Positions 1 to 5,091 of a stretch of 5,091 nt of DNA are shown piece after piece. The stretch comes from Schwartzia sp. (in: firmicutes) (lineage in GTDB: Bacteria > Bacillota > Negativicutes > Selenomonadales > Selenomonadaceae), in contig JAGAZS010000002.1 in the NCBI GenBank assembly GCA_017939945.1, positions 1 through 5,091 on the forward strand, written 5' to 3'. The translations under genes were made by a program, and so were the position numbers. The notes under the pieces were generated by a model. That model did not search any database. It saw nothing but the letters and a program-made list of their open reading frames with translations, and was not told the DNA's origin. Numbering within the stretch: position 1 is the stretch's first letter; each line of letters begins with the position of its first letter.

Positions 1-313
1 ACGGCACATAAGTCGACACGCCGCCCCCGTCCTGCTCCGCAAGCTGTTCGGCGTAGCTCCGGTGGTCGATTTCATGGGGCGCGCCGGAGAGCAACGCGCA
101 GGTCGAGCCGCGGAACACGGCGGCAAGGTCATACTCGTTGTGGAGAACGCCATAATGATTCGCCACGCGCCGCGCGGCAATAATCTCCCGTTGATGCTTC
201 TGCCCGTAAAAGACAGAAATGGTCGCGACATTTTTTGCGCCGTATTCCTTGACTGCCAACGCAAGGCAGGTCGTCGAATCGACGCCGCCGCTGGAAAGGA
301 TCACTGCCTTCAA
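1..313 (-). CDS. queC: 7-cyano-7-deazaguanine (preQ0) synthase QueC, N-terminal part, cut by window edge
   Basis: Cytosolic enzyme that converts 7-carboxy-7-deazaguanine, ammonia and ATP to preQ0, the last step before preQ1 in queuosine synthesis. The first 104 residues are visible, about half of the usual 220-230. They open with KAVILSSGGVDSTT, the PP-loop ATP pyrophosphatase signature (SGGVDS at residues 8-13) in its QueC form, followed by FYGQKHQRE at 35-43 and STYVP at 100-104, where the family continues as YVPxRN. The zinc-binding cysteines near the C-terminus lie outside the window. The start is TTG at 311-313: an in-frame TAA at 326-328 excludes any longer form, and AAGGGGG lies 7 bases upstream of the TTG. 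The gene is divergent from the small gene at 482. queD, queE or queF often follow queC, but that region is not visible. Family assignment is very sure; the frame is seen directly. Confidence 0.95.
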   Translation of the reverse strand, partial: MKAVILSSGGVDSTTCLALAVKEYGAKNVATISVFYGQKHQREIIAARRVANHYGVLHNEYDLAAVFRGSTCALLSGAPHEIDHRSYAEQLAEQDGGGVSTYVP

Positions 314-320
314 TCTGTTT

Positions 321-327
321 CCCCCTT
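321..327 (-). promoter_or_regulatory. Ribosome binding site deciding the TTG start of queC
   Basis: On the minus strand AAGGGGG is followed by 7 bases and then TTG. It overlaps the in-frame stop TAA at 326-328, so translation cannot begin upstream. No ATG or GTG in this frame sits nearer, so the site fixes TTG as the start. I saw no preQ1 riboswitch-like fold between this site and the divergent gene. Confidence 0.8.
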
Positions 328-418
328 ACCTGCATAGGACCTGATTGGCATATTCATTAGTCCTTTCTAACTATTCGTCATAAAATTATTTTTTCCTGCC
401 ATAGGTAAAATTTCCCCA

Positions 419-445
419 TTAAGTTTTTTTCGGGTTTTTCGATAT
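419..445 (+). promoter_or_regulatory. Possible sigma-28 (FliA/SigD type) promoter for the 148-residue gene
   Basis: The plus strand reads TTAAGTTT (419-426), 11 bases, then TTCGATAT (438-445). The enteric sigma-28 consensus is TAAAGTTT-N11-GCCGATAA, and the Bacillus SigD form is TAAA-N14-16-CCGATAT. The -35 half has one mismatch, the spacing is exact, and the -10 half keeps the core CGATA. Transcription would start near 452, about 30 bases before the ATG at 482. The surrounding DNA is AT-rich, so a chance match is possible. I found no better sigma-A promoter for this gene. Matches are seen; function is inferred. Confidence 0.45.
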
Positions 446-481
446 ATAGATAAGAACGATTGTGAACGGGGAGGCAATAGT

Positions 482-928
482 ATGGGCATAGATTCCATGA
501 ACGCGCTGAACGCGCTTCAGGCTTTGGCGGCGAAAAGCGGCTCGACGGCGGATACGAAGAAGACGGCGGAGGACCAAAAGTCTTTCAACGACGTCCTTGC
601 GAAGATGCAGAAGGAGCAGGACGACTGGGACGCGTTGATGGACCAGGTGGACATCGCCCAGTACAAGTTGGCGCTGACGGACACCTTCTGGTGCAGTCAG
701 GCCGATCCGAAGAAGCACATTTCCAACTATCTCGAGCGTCATCAGGGCAAGATCGGCACGGAATCCTTGGAACAGCTCTCGGAAAACATTTCGATGCTCA
801 ATCATCTGAACAGCCTTGGCGTGCTGAAGGGCAGCGTTTCCGATATGGAGATGGCGAAGCTGAACCGGAAATTCTCGGCGGCTTACGCGTCCATGATGGC
901 GGCAAGATCCGTCGGCGGGTATTTTTGA
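482..928 (+). CDS. Uncharacterised 148-residue soluble protein, possibly motility-linked
   Basis: I do not recognise this protein. The start is well set: GGGGAGG at 468-474 lies 7 bases before ATG 482. A possible sigma-28 promoter precedes it and a strong terminator follows its TGA, so it is a one-gene transcription unit. It has no signal peptide and no membrane segment. Residues 1-35 are polar and low in complexity, rich in Ala, Ser, Thr and Lys. Residues 36-66 (FNDVLAKMQKEQDDW onward) look helical and amphipathic. The middle has a lone Cys71 in TFWCSQADP. Residues 95-143 look helical again, ending in MMAARSVGGYF. A disordered start followed by helices with many Met, Gln and Ala is seen in some flagellar export substrates and chaperones, but no family motif is present. 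Composition matches the neighbours, so recent transfer is not suggested. It is a real gene of unknown function. Confidence 0.85.
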   Translation: MGIDSMNALNALQALAAKSGSTADTKKTAEDQKSFNDVLAKMQKEQDDWDALMDQVDIAQYKLALTDTFWCSQADPKKHISNYLERHQGKIGTESLEQLSENISMLNHLNSLGVLKGSVSDMEMAKLNRKFSAAYASMMAARSVGGYF

Positions 929-950
929 GACAGGACAGACGAATCCTTCC

Positions 951-984
951 AAAGATGCGCTTTCACTGCGAAGGCGCATTTTTT
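951..984 (+). terminator. Rho-independent terminator after the 148-residue gene
   Basis: ATGCGCTTTC (955-964) pairs with GAAGGCGCAT (970-979) as a 10-bp stem with one G-T wobble and a 5-base loop (ACTGC). Six T residues (979-984) follow, and upstream A residues (951-953) can pair with them to lengthen the stem. It begins 23 bases after the TGA at 926-928 and separates this gene from the nfo-recQ unit. Confidence 0.92.
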
Positions 985-1018
985 GTTTGGGAAAAAGCAA
1001 CGCGCGAAAATAAATCCT

Positions 1019-1047
1019 TCGACATTCCGTGCGGGATTTGCTACAAT
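1019..1047 (+). promoter_or_regulatory. Sigma-A type promoter with extended -10 for nfo-recQ
   Basis: TCGACA (1019-1024) and TACAAT (1042-1047) each differ from consensus at one base and are 17 bases apart. TG at 1039-1040 gives an extended -10 (TGC-TACAAT). Transcription would start near 1054, leaving a leader of about 30 bases before the GTG at 1084. No LexA box of the Bacillus type (GAAC-N4-GTTC) is visible around it, so expression looks constitutive rather than SOS-controlled. Confidence 0.8.
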
Positions 1048-1083
1048 AGAAGAACATATATAGACATGATTGGAGAGAATGTT

Positions 1084-1938
1084 GTGGAATCGCTGCATAT
1101 CGGGAATCATCTTTCTTCCGCGGGCGGGTATCTCGCCATGGGAAAGGAAGCGAAGGAGCTGGACGCGGACGTGTTCGCGTTTTTCACGCGGAATCCGCGC
1201 GGCGGCAAAGCCAAGGAAATCGACCCGAAGGACGTGGACGCGTTCCTCACCTTCGCGAAGAAGAACAAGATCGTGCGTCTCGTCGCGCACGCGCCCTATA
1301 CTTTGAATCCCTGCGCGGAAAAGGACAGCCTGCGGACGTTTGCCCGGGAAACGATGGCGGACGATCTCCGGCGGCTGGAATTCACGCCGGGCAATTATTA
1401 CAATTTTCATCCGGGCAGCCATGTCGGGCAGGGAACGCAGACCGGCATCGAGCTTTGCGCTGCGCTTTTGAACGCGGTGCTTCGCCCGACCCAGCATACG
1501 ACGGTATTGGTGGAAACCATGTCGGGCAAGGGCTCGGAAATCGGCAAGACCTTCGCCGAGGTGCGGGCGATCCTCGACCGCGTGGAGCTTTCCGACCATG
1601 TCGGCGTTTGCCTCGACACCTGCCATATCTGGGATGGCGGCTACGATATCGTCGACCATCTCGACGACGTGCTGGCGGAGTTTGATGACGTGATCGGCAT
1701 CGACCGGCTTTTCGCCGTGCATTTGAACGACAGCCTGAATCCGCGCGGCAGCCACAAGGACCGCCACGCGAAAATTGGCGAGGGACAGATCGGATTGGAG
1801 GCGCTGGTGCGCGTGATCAACCATCCGCTGCTCCGCCGTCTGCCTTTCATCCTCGAGACGCCGAACGACCACGACGGCTACGCGAAGGAGATCGCGCTGC
1901 TTCGCGGACGCTTCGGGGAGGACGACAATGGAAAATAA
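1084..1938 (+). CDS. nfo: Endonuclease IV (apurinic/apyrimidinic endonuclease Nfo)
   Basis: Base-excision repair enzyme that cuts DNA 5' to abasic sites and removes blocked 3' ends. The 284-residue protein is a single three-zinc TIM barrel of the usual length. All nine metal ligands known from E. coli Nfo can be placed: H69 (HAPYTLN), H109 (NFHPGSH), E144 (LVETMSGKGS), D178 and H181 (CLDTCHIWDGGYD), H213 (VHLND), D226 and H228 (DRH, before IGEGQIG) and E258 (LETPND). The GTG start is chosen because GGAGAG (1072-1077) lies 6 bases before it. An upstream in-frame ATG at 1066 would add six residues but precedes this site and has none of its own. With GTG as residue 1, H69 and H109 match E. coli numbering exactly. 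It is the first gene of a two-gene unit; its last 11 bases overlap recQ. It looks complete and active. Confidence 0.97.
   Translation: MESLHIGNHLSSAGGYLAMGKEAKELDADVFAFFTRNPRGGKAKEIDPKDVDAFLTFAKKNKIVRLVAHAPYTLNPCAEKDSLRTFARETMADDLRRLEFTPGNYYNFHPGSHVGQGTQTGIELCAALLNAVLRPTQHTTVLVETMSGKGSEIGKTFAEVRAILDRVELSDHVGVCLDTCHIWDGGYDIVDHLDDVLAEFDDVIGIDRLFAVHLNDSLNPRGSHKDRHAKIGEGQIGLEALVRVINHPLLRRLPFILETPNDHDGYAKEIALLRGRFGEDDNGK
1915..1921 (+). promoter_or_regulatory. Ribosome binding site of recQ inside the 3' end of nfo
   Basis: GGGGAGG sits within the last codons of nfo, 6 bases before the recQ ATG at 1928. With the 11-base overlap of the two reading frames, it implies that recQ is translated from the nfo transcript, probably with some translational coupling. 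No separate recQ promoter was evident. Confidence 0.8.
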
Positions 1939-3739
1939 TTCCGCCGCGATGAACGGCGCAGACGCGCTCGGGAATGCCCGCGCGTATCTGCGCCGCTTTT
2001 TCGGTTACAAAGAGTTTCGTCCGGCGCAGGCACCGGTGCTCAAAAGCCTGCTGGCAGGGCGCGATACGGTTGCGATCATGCCGACGGGCGCGGGGAAATC
2101 GGTCTGCTTCCAGATTCCCGCGCTTTTGTCGTCCGGCGTCGCCATCGTTTTTTCGCCGCTGATCTCGCTGATGAAGGATCAGGTGGACGGGCTGACGGAG
2201 CAGGGCGTTCCCGCCGCGTTCATCAACAGCTCCCTTTCCCCGCAGGAGGTTTCCCATCGTCTCGCGGACGCGCGGGACGGGAAAATCCGGCTGCTCTACG
2301 TCGCGCCGGAGCGGATCGACGACCCATGGTTCGCGTCCGCCGTCGCGGAAATGGACGTCGCGCTGGTGGCGGTGGACGAAGCGCACTGCCTGTCCCAATG
2401 GGGGCACGATTTCCGCCCCAGTTACCGGGCCATCGCGCCTTTTATCGCGTCGCTGCCACGCCGCCCGGTGGTGGGCGCTTTTACCGCAACCGCGACGCCG
2501 GAGGTCCGGGACGACATCATCCGCCTTTTGGGGCTTCGCTCCCCCGACGTCCATGTCAGCGGCTTCGATCGCCCGAATCTTTTCTTCGATGTGCGGCGCG
2601 GCGAGGACAAGGACAAATTCCTGCTGCGCTATGTCAAGGCGCATCCCGACGAATCCGGCATCGTTTACGCCGCCACGCGCAAGCAGACCGACGCCGTCTA
2701 CGAGCTCTTGAAAAAGCGCGGTGTCGCCGTCGGACGTTACCACGCGGGGCTTTCCGACGAGGAACGGCGCACGATGCAGGAGGACTTTCTCTACGACCGG
2801 CTGTCGGTCATCGTCGCGACGAACGCCTTCGGCATGGGCATCGACAAATCCAACGTGCGCTATGTCGTCCATTACAATATGCCGAAGAATGTCGAGGCCT
2901 ACTATCAGGAGGCGGGCCGCGCGGGACGCGACGGCGAGCCGGGATGGTGCATCCTGCTTTATTCCCCGGCGGATGTGCAAACCCAACGATTTTTGATCGA
3001 GCATTCCGTGGAGGATGAAAATCGGCGCGCTTTTGAGAACGAGCGATTGCAACGCATGGTCGATTATTGCCATACGCCGGGCTGTCTTCGGAAATTCATT
3101 CTCGGCTATTTCGGCGAGGACGCGCCGGAGCGCTGCGACAACTGCGGGAGCTGCGCCGCCGAGGTCGAAGCGGTGGACCTGACCGTCGACGCACAAAAGG
3201 TGTTTTCCTGCGTCTACCGGATGCGCCAGCATTTCGGCATGGCATTGGTTGCGCAGGTCTTGACCGGCTCCGAGAATAAGCGGGTCAAACAATTCGGCTT
3301 CGAGAAGCTCTCGACCTTCGGGCTTTTCAAGGGACGCTCCCAGAAGGCCGTCAACCTTTTGATCCAGCGCCTCGTGGCCACGGGCTATCTGGAAGTGGAA
3401 AGCGAACATTCGACGCTTCGCCTGCTGCCGCCGTCGTATCCTGTGCTGAAAGGGCAGGCGACGGTGATGCTGTCGCTGCCGAAGGAGCCGGAGGAGCGCA
3501 AGCCCGCCGAAGCGGCGGACGGCCTTTTCGACGCGCTGCGGCGCGTGCGGCGGCGCTTGGCAGAGAAGGAAAACGTCCCCGCCTTCGTGGTCTTTTCCGA
3601 CGCCACGCTGCGGGATATGTGCCGCCTGCAGCCGCAAACCCTCGACGAAATGTCCGAGGTCAAGGGCGTCGGCGAGCGCAAACTTCGCCGATACGGAGAG
3701 GAATTCCTCGCGGTTGTTCGGGATAATCGAAAAAAATAA
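1928..3739 (+). CDS. recQ: ATP-dependent DNA helicase RecQ
   Basis: A 3'-5' DNA helicase of superfamily 2 acting in recombination and stalled-fork repair. The 603-residue length is typical of full bacterial RecQ (about 600). Domains in order: motif 0 FGYKEFRPAQ (25-34); Walker A MPTGAGKS (51-58); DEAH box (150-153) running into the aromatic-rich loop CLSQWGHDFRPSY; motif III FTATAT (185-190); motif IV region GIVYAATRKQTD (244-255); motif V VATNAFGMGIDKSNVR (296-311); motif VI YYQEAGRAGRDG (325-336) with the arginine finger. The zinc site is C386, C403, C406 and C409, with the same 17-residue first gap as E. coli. An RQC winged helix follows (about 420-502), then a charged linker (about 517-531) and one HRDC domain (about 532-598, ending near VKGVGERKLRRYG). 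No key residue is missing. It overlaps nfo by 11 bases and forms one repair operon with it. Confidence 0.98.
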   Translation: MENNSAAMNGADALGNARAYLRRFFGYKEFRPAQAPVLKSLLAGRDTVAIMPTGAGKSVCFQIPALLSSGVAIVFSPLISLMKDQVDGLTEQGVPAAFINSSLSPQEVSHRLADARDGKIRLLYVAPERIDDPWFASAVAEMDVALVAVDEAHCLSQWGHDFRPSYRAIAPFIASLPRRPVVGAFTATATPEVRDDIIRLLGLRSPDVHVSGFDRPNLFFDVRRGEDKDKFLLRYVKAHPDESGIVYAATRKQTDAVYELLKKRGVAVGRYHAGLSDEERRTMQEDFLYDRLSVIVATNAFGMGIDKSNVRYVVHYNMPKNVEAYYQEAGRAGRDGEPGWCILLYSPADVQTQRFLIEHSVEDENRRAFENERLQRMVDYCHTPGCLRKFILGYFGEDAPERCDNCGSCAAEVEAVDLTVDAQKVFSCVYRMRQHFGMALVAQVLTGSENKRVKQFGFEKLSTFGLFKGRSQKAVNLLIQRLVATGYLEVESEHSTLRLLPPSYPVLKGQATVMLSLPKEPEERKPAEAADGLFDALRRVRRRLAEKENVPAFVVFSDATLRDMCRLQPQTLDEMSEVKGVGERKLRRYGEEFLAVVRDNRKK

Positions 3740-3756
3740 AGTAAAAAATTTTTACT
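3740..3756. repeat. AT-rich palindrome directly after recQ
   Basis: AGTAAAAA and TTTTTACT flank a single A, starting at the base after the recQ TAA. As RNA it could fold only by opening the centre, giving a weak AT hairpin, so on its own it is a poor terminator. It may support 3'-end formation or protection of recQ mRNA together with the hairpin at 3846. Confidence 0.5.
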
Positions 3757-3845
3757 ATAAAATTTTCTTGTCAATAACAGACATGTAAAAATTCCAGGTA
3801 GGACAAGGGATTCGAGGATTGACCGAAAAATTTCAGAAAACGAAA

Positions 3846-3895
3846 TGGGGCTGTTACGGGAAAAATCATCCCGGAACAGCCCCACGTTGTTTTTC
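3846..3895. terminator. Strong hairpin between convergent recQ and mnmA, likely bidirectional terminator
   Basis: TGGGGCTGTT (3846-3855) pairs perfectly with AACAGCCCCA (3875-3884). One A-G mismatch follows, then CGGG (3857-3860) pairs with CCCG (3870-3873), closing a 9-base loop (AAAAATCAT). On the plus strand the stem is followed by CGTTG and then a T run, and on the minus strand by TTTCGTTTTC. It therefore suits termination of recQ and as a back-up for mnmA. The T run on the plus side begins a few bases late, so efficiency is uncertain. Confidence 0.78.
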
Positions 3896-3930
3896 TCAAT
3901 GTTGATTCATCATTTTTGAGAACTATTGGA

Positions 3931-3986
3931 ACCCAAAAACTCCTAACATCAGTTCTTGCGGACTGATAAAGGGAGTTTTAGGGGTT
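3931..3986 (-). terminator. Long imperfect hairpin at the mnmA 3' end, probable terminator
   Basis: AAAACTCC (3936-3943) pairs with GGAGTTTT (3972-3979), with a further T-G pair. Inside, after a 3x3 internal loop, ATCAGT (3948-3953) pairs with ACTGAT (3962-3967) around an 8-base loop. Outside, CCC (3932-3934) can pair with GGG (3981-3983). Read on the minus strand it begins at the mnmA stop codon and ends in GGAGTTTTT, so the T run overlaps the stem as in many intrinsic terminators. A role as an RNA-stabilising 3' structure is also possible. Confidence 0.65.
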
Positions 3987-5046
3987 ATGATTCAGCCTGC
4001 ATTTTCCCGCCGCCGATGATATACCCGTCCTCGTCATAGAACACAGCCGACTGCCCCGGTGTCGGGGCGCGGACGGGATCGTCGAATACGGCGGCCAATG
4101 TGCCGTCGTCTTTTTTTTGCAGCGTCGCCATCGCGCCCTTGTGATTGTATCGAATCTTGACGAAAGCGCGAAGCGTTTCGCCCGGCGCAATATCCTCCAC
4201 GCTCATGAAATTTAGGTCGCCGCAGAGAATCGCGGGGCGGTACAGCGATTCCTCGCCGCCGATCACGACCTCGTTTTTCAAGGCATCGATGGCCGTCACA
4301 TAGGCGGGATAGCCGAGGGCGATGCCGAGGCCCTTGCGCTGGCCGACAGTGTAATGGGCGATTCCCTTGTGAGTGCCGAGGACGTTTCCTTCCTCGTCCA
4401 CGAAATTTCCCGGCGGGGGCAGCTCCGCGTCCGTCTCGCACTCAATGTAGTCGGTATAATTCCCTTCGGTGACGAAACAGATTTCCTGCGAGTCCGGCTT
4501 TTGCGCCGCCGAGATTCCGGCGCGCTGCGCGATGGCGCGAACCTCTTCCTTATCGTAGTCGCCCAGCGGCAGAAGCGTATGGGAAAGCTGCTGCTGCGTC
4601 AGTTTGTAAAGCACATAGGACTGGTCTTTCCGCAGCGAAGCCGCCCGGCGGATCGCGAACCGCCCGTTCGGGAGCCGGGCGATCCGCGCGTAGTGGCCGG
4701 TAGCCGCGAACTCCGCGCCCATCGCTTCGGCGGCGTCCAGAAGCTGCGCCCATTTCACATAGCGGTTGCACTCCACGCAGGGATTTGGCGTCCTGCCGTG
4801 CAGATAATCGTCGATAAAAGGCTGCACCACGCGGCAATCGAAATCCGACGCGGCGCTGTGGACGGAATGGGAAATCCCCATCCGCAGTGCCATTTCCCGC
4901 GCTTCCGAAAGGTCGCAGCAGCGGCTGTCCTTCCCCTCCCAAGTCTTCAACGTGACGCCGATGACCTCGTGGCCGGCCTCCTTCAAAAGATACGCGGCCA
5001 CCGCGCTGTCCACGCCGCCGGACATTCCCACTACAACTCTGCTCAT
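3985..5046 (-). CDS. mnmA: tRNA-specific 2-thiouridylase MnmA
   Basis: Cytosolic enzyme that adenylates U34 of tRNA-Lys, -Glu and -Gln and replaces its 2-oxygen with sulfur delivered by a cysteine desulfurase relay. The 353-residue length is normal. The PP-loop SGGVDS is at residues 9-14. The catalytic cysteine pair is C90 (in NPCVECNR) and C190 (in KPDSQEICFV). Other family blocks are ATGHYARI (115-122), RKDQSYVLY (139-147), GNFVDEEGNVLGTHKGIAHYTVGQRKGLGI across 213-242, and the C-terminal barrel ending in DDPVRAPTPGQSAVFYD and IGGG. The start is ATG at 5044-5046, with GGAGG at 5053-5057 on the minus strand, 6 bases away. The gene is convergent with recQ, 245 bases apart. Iron-sulfur genes often precede mnmA in Bacillota, but that side lies outside the window. 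No missing residue is seen. Confidence 0.97.
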   Translation of the reverse strand: MSRVVVGMSGGVDSAVAAYLLKEAGHEVIGVTLKTWEGKDSRCCDLSEAREMALRMGISHSVHSAASDFDCRVVQPFIDDYLHGRTPNPCVECNRYVKWAQLLDAAEAMGAEFAATGHYARIARLPNGRFAIRRAASLRKDQSYVLYKLTQQQLSHTLLPLGDYDKEEVRAIAQRAGISAAQKPDSQEICFVTEGNYTDYIECETDAELPPPGNFVDEEGNVLGTHKGIAHYTVGQRKGLGIALGYPAYVTAIDALKNEVVIGGEESLYRPAILCGDLNFMSVEDIAPGETLRAFVKIRYNHKGAMATLQKKDDGTLAAVFDDPVRAPTPGQSAVFYDEDGYIIGGGKMQAES

Positions 5047-5071
5047 TCCCGTCCTCCGTTCCCGCTCGTTG

Positions 5072-5089
5072 AATTCTTCGTATAGAATT
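5072..5089. repeat. AT-rich inverted repeat in the mnmA leader
   Basis: AATTCT (5072-5077) and AGAATT (5084-5089) form a perfect 6-bp inverted repeat with a 6-base spacer, 26 bases upstream of the mnmA start. On the minus strand the spacer region reads TCTATACG, which could hold a weak -10 element (TATACG). The matching -35 would fall beyond the window edge, so neither promoter nor operator can be tested here. Short AT palindromes are common by chance. Confidence 0.35.
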
Positions 5090-5091
5090 AT

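Noticed and set aside
314..418. preQ1 riboswitch upstream of queC
   Set aside because: Expected because queC is often so regulated, but I could not match the short preQ1-I pattern (G/C stem, C-rich loop segment, A-rich tail), and the spacer shows no stable fold.
691..1083. N-terminal extension of nfo back to 691
   Set aside because: This stretch overlaps the 148-residue gene in another frame and crosses its terminator and the nfo promoter. The ribosome binding site and family alignment place the start at 1084.
1019..1083. LexA (SOS) operator at the nfo-recQ promoter
   Set aside because: GAAC occurs near 1052 but is not followed by GTTC at the required spacing, so there is no dyad.
883..1872. 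Minus-strand open frame of 329 codons antisense to nfo
   Set aside because: It crosses the nfo promoter and the terminator at 951-984 and has no family resemblance. It is a composition artefact opposite a certain gene.
1847..3637. Minus-strand open frame of 596 codons antisense to recQ
   Set aside because: It mirrors the recQ reading frame and has no recognisable domain. Long antisense open frames are expected opposite GC-rich genes with strong third-position bias, and recQ itself is intact with every motif.
3385..3885. Minus-strand open frame of 166 codons over the recQ 3' end and the spacer
   Set aside because: It starts inside the terminator stem at 3846-3884, is rich in Arg and Ser as antisense frames often are, and shows no motif.
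3740..3984. Small gene or RNA gene in the convergent spacer
   Set aside because: The only ATG near 3784 is followed at once by TAA, no ribosome binding site with an open frame is visible, and no tRNA-like fold was found. The hairpins are explained as terminators.
4354..5085. Plus-strand open frame of 243 codons antisense to mnmA
   Set aside because: No domain, no convincing ribosome binding site, and it lies wholly opposite an intact mnmA apart from its last bases.

Overview
The window is bacterial chromosome carrying ordinary housekeeping genes plus one unrecognised small gene. The genes are GC-rich with GC-rich third codon positions. The spacers are AT-rich, Shine-Dalgarno sites are strong (GGAGG-type), TTG and GTG starts occur, and intrinsic terminators are easy to see. 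This style fits a GC-rich member of the Bacillota (Firmicutes). A Negativicutes-like host such as the Selenomonas group is my guess, but it is not proven by the sequence. There is no sign of phage, transposon, CRISPR or recent transfer.

Layout: (1) positions 1-313, minus strand: the N-terminal part of queC (7-cyano-7-deazaguanine synthase), starting with TTG and cut by the left edge. (2) 314-481: a divergent AT-rich spacer. It holds the queC ribosome binding site on one strand and, on the other, a sequence resembling a sigma-28 (flagellar type) promoter. (3) 482-928, plus strand: a 148-residue protein I cannot assign, followed by a strong intrinsic terminator at 951-984. (4) 1019-3739, plus strand: a sigma-A type promoter with extended -10, then nfo (endonuclease IV) and recQ (DNA helicase), overlapping by 11 bases and surely co-transcribed. 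(5) 3740-3984: a convergent spacer with three inverted repeats, two of them good terminator candidates. (6) 3985-5046, minus strand: complete mnmA (tRNA 2-thiouridylase). (7) 5047-5091: the mnmA leader with its ribosome binding site and a small AT-rich inverted repeat.

How the genes work together: nfo and recQ form a two-gene DNA repair unit, with AP-site incision and 3'-end cleaning beside a 3'-5' helicase used in recombination and fork repair. The flanking genes queC and mnmA both encode PP-loop ATP pyrophosphatases whose products end up at wobble position 34 of tRNA (queuosine and 2-thiouridine respectively), but they belong to separate transcription units. The 148-residue protein stands alone in its own unit. 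If the sigma-28 promoter is real, it would belong to the motility regulon.

I see no clearly new biological system here. The best lead is the unassigned 148-residue gene with its flagellar-type promoter; the next is the pair of hairpins in the convergent spacer.
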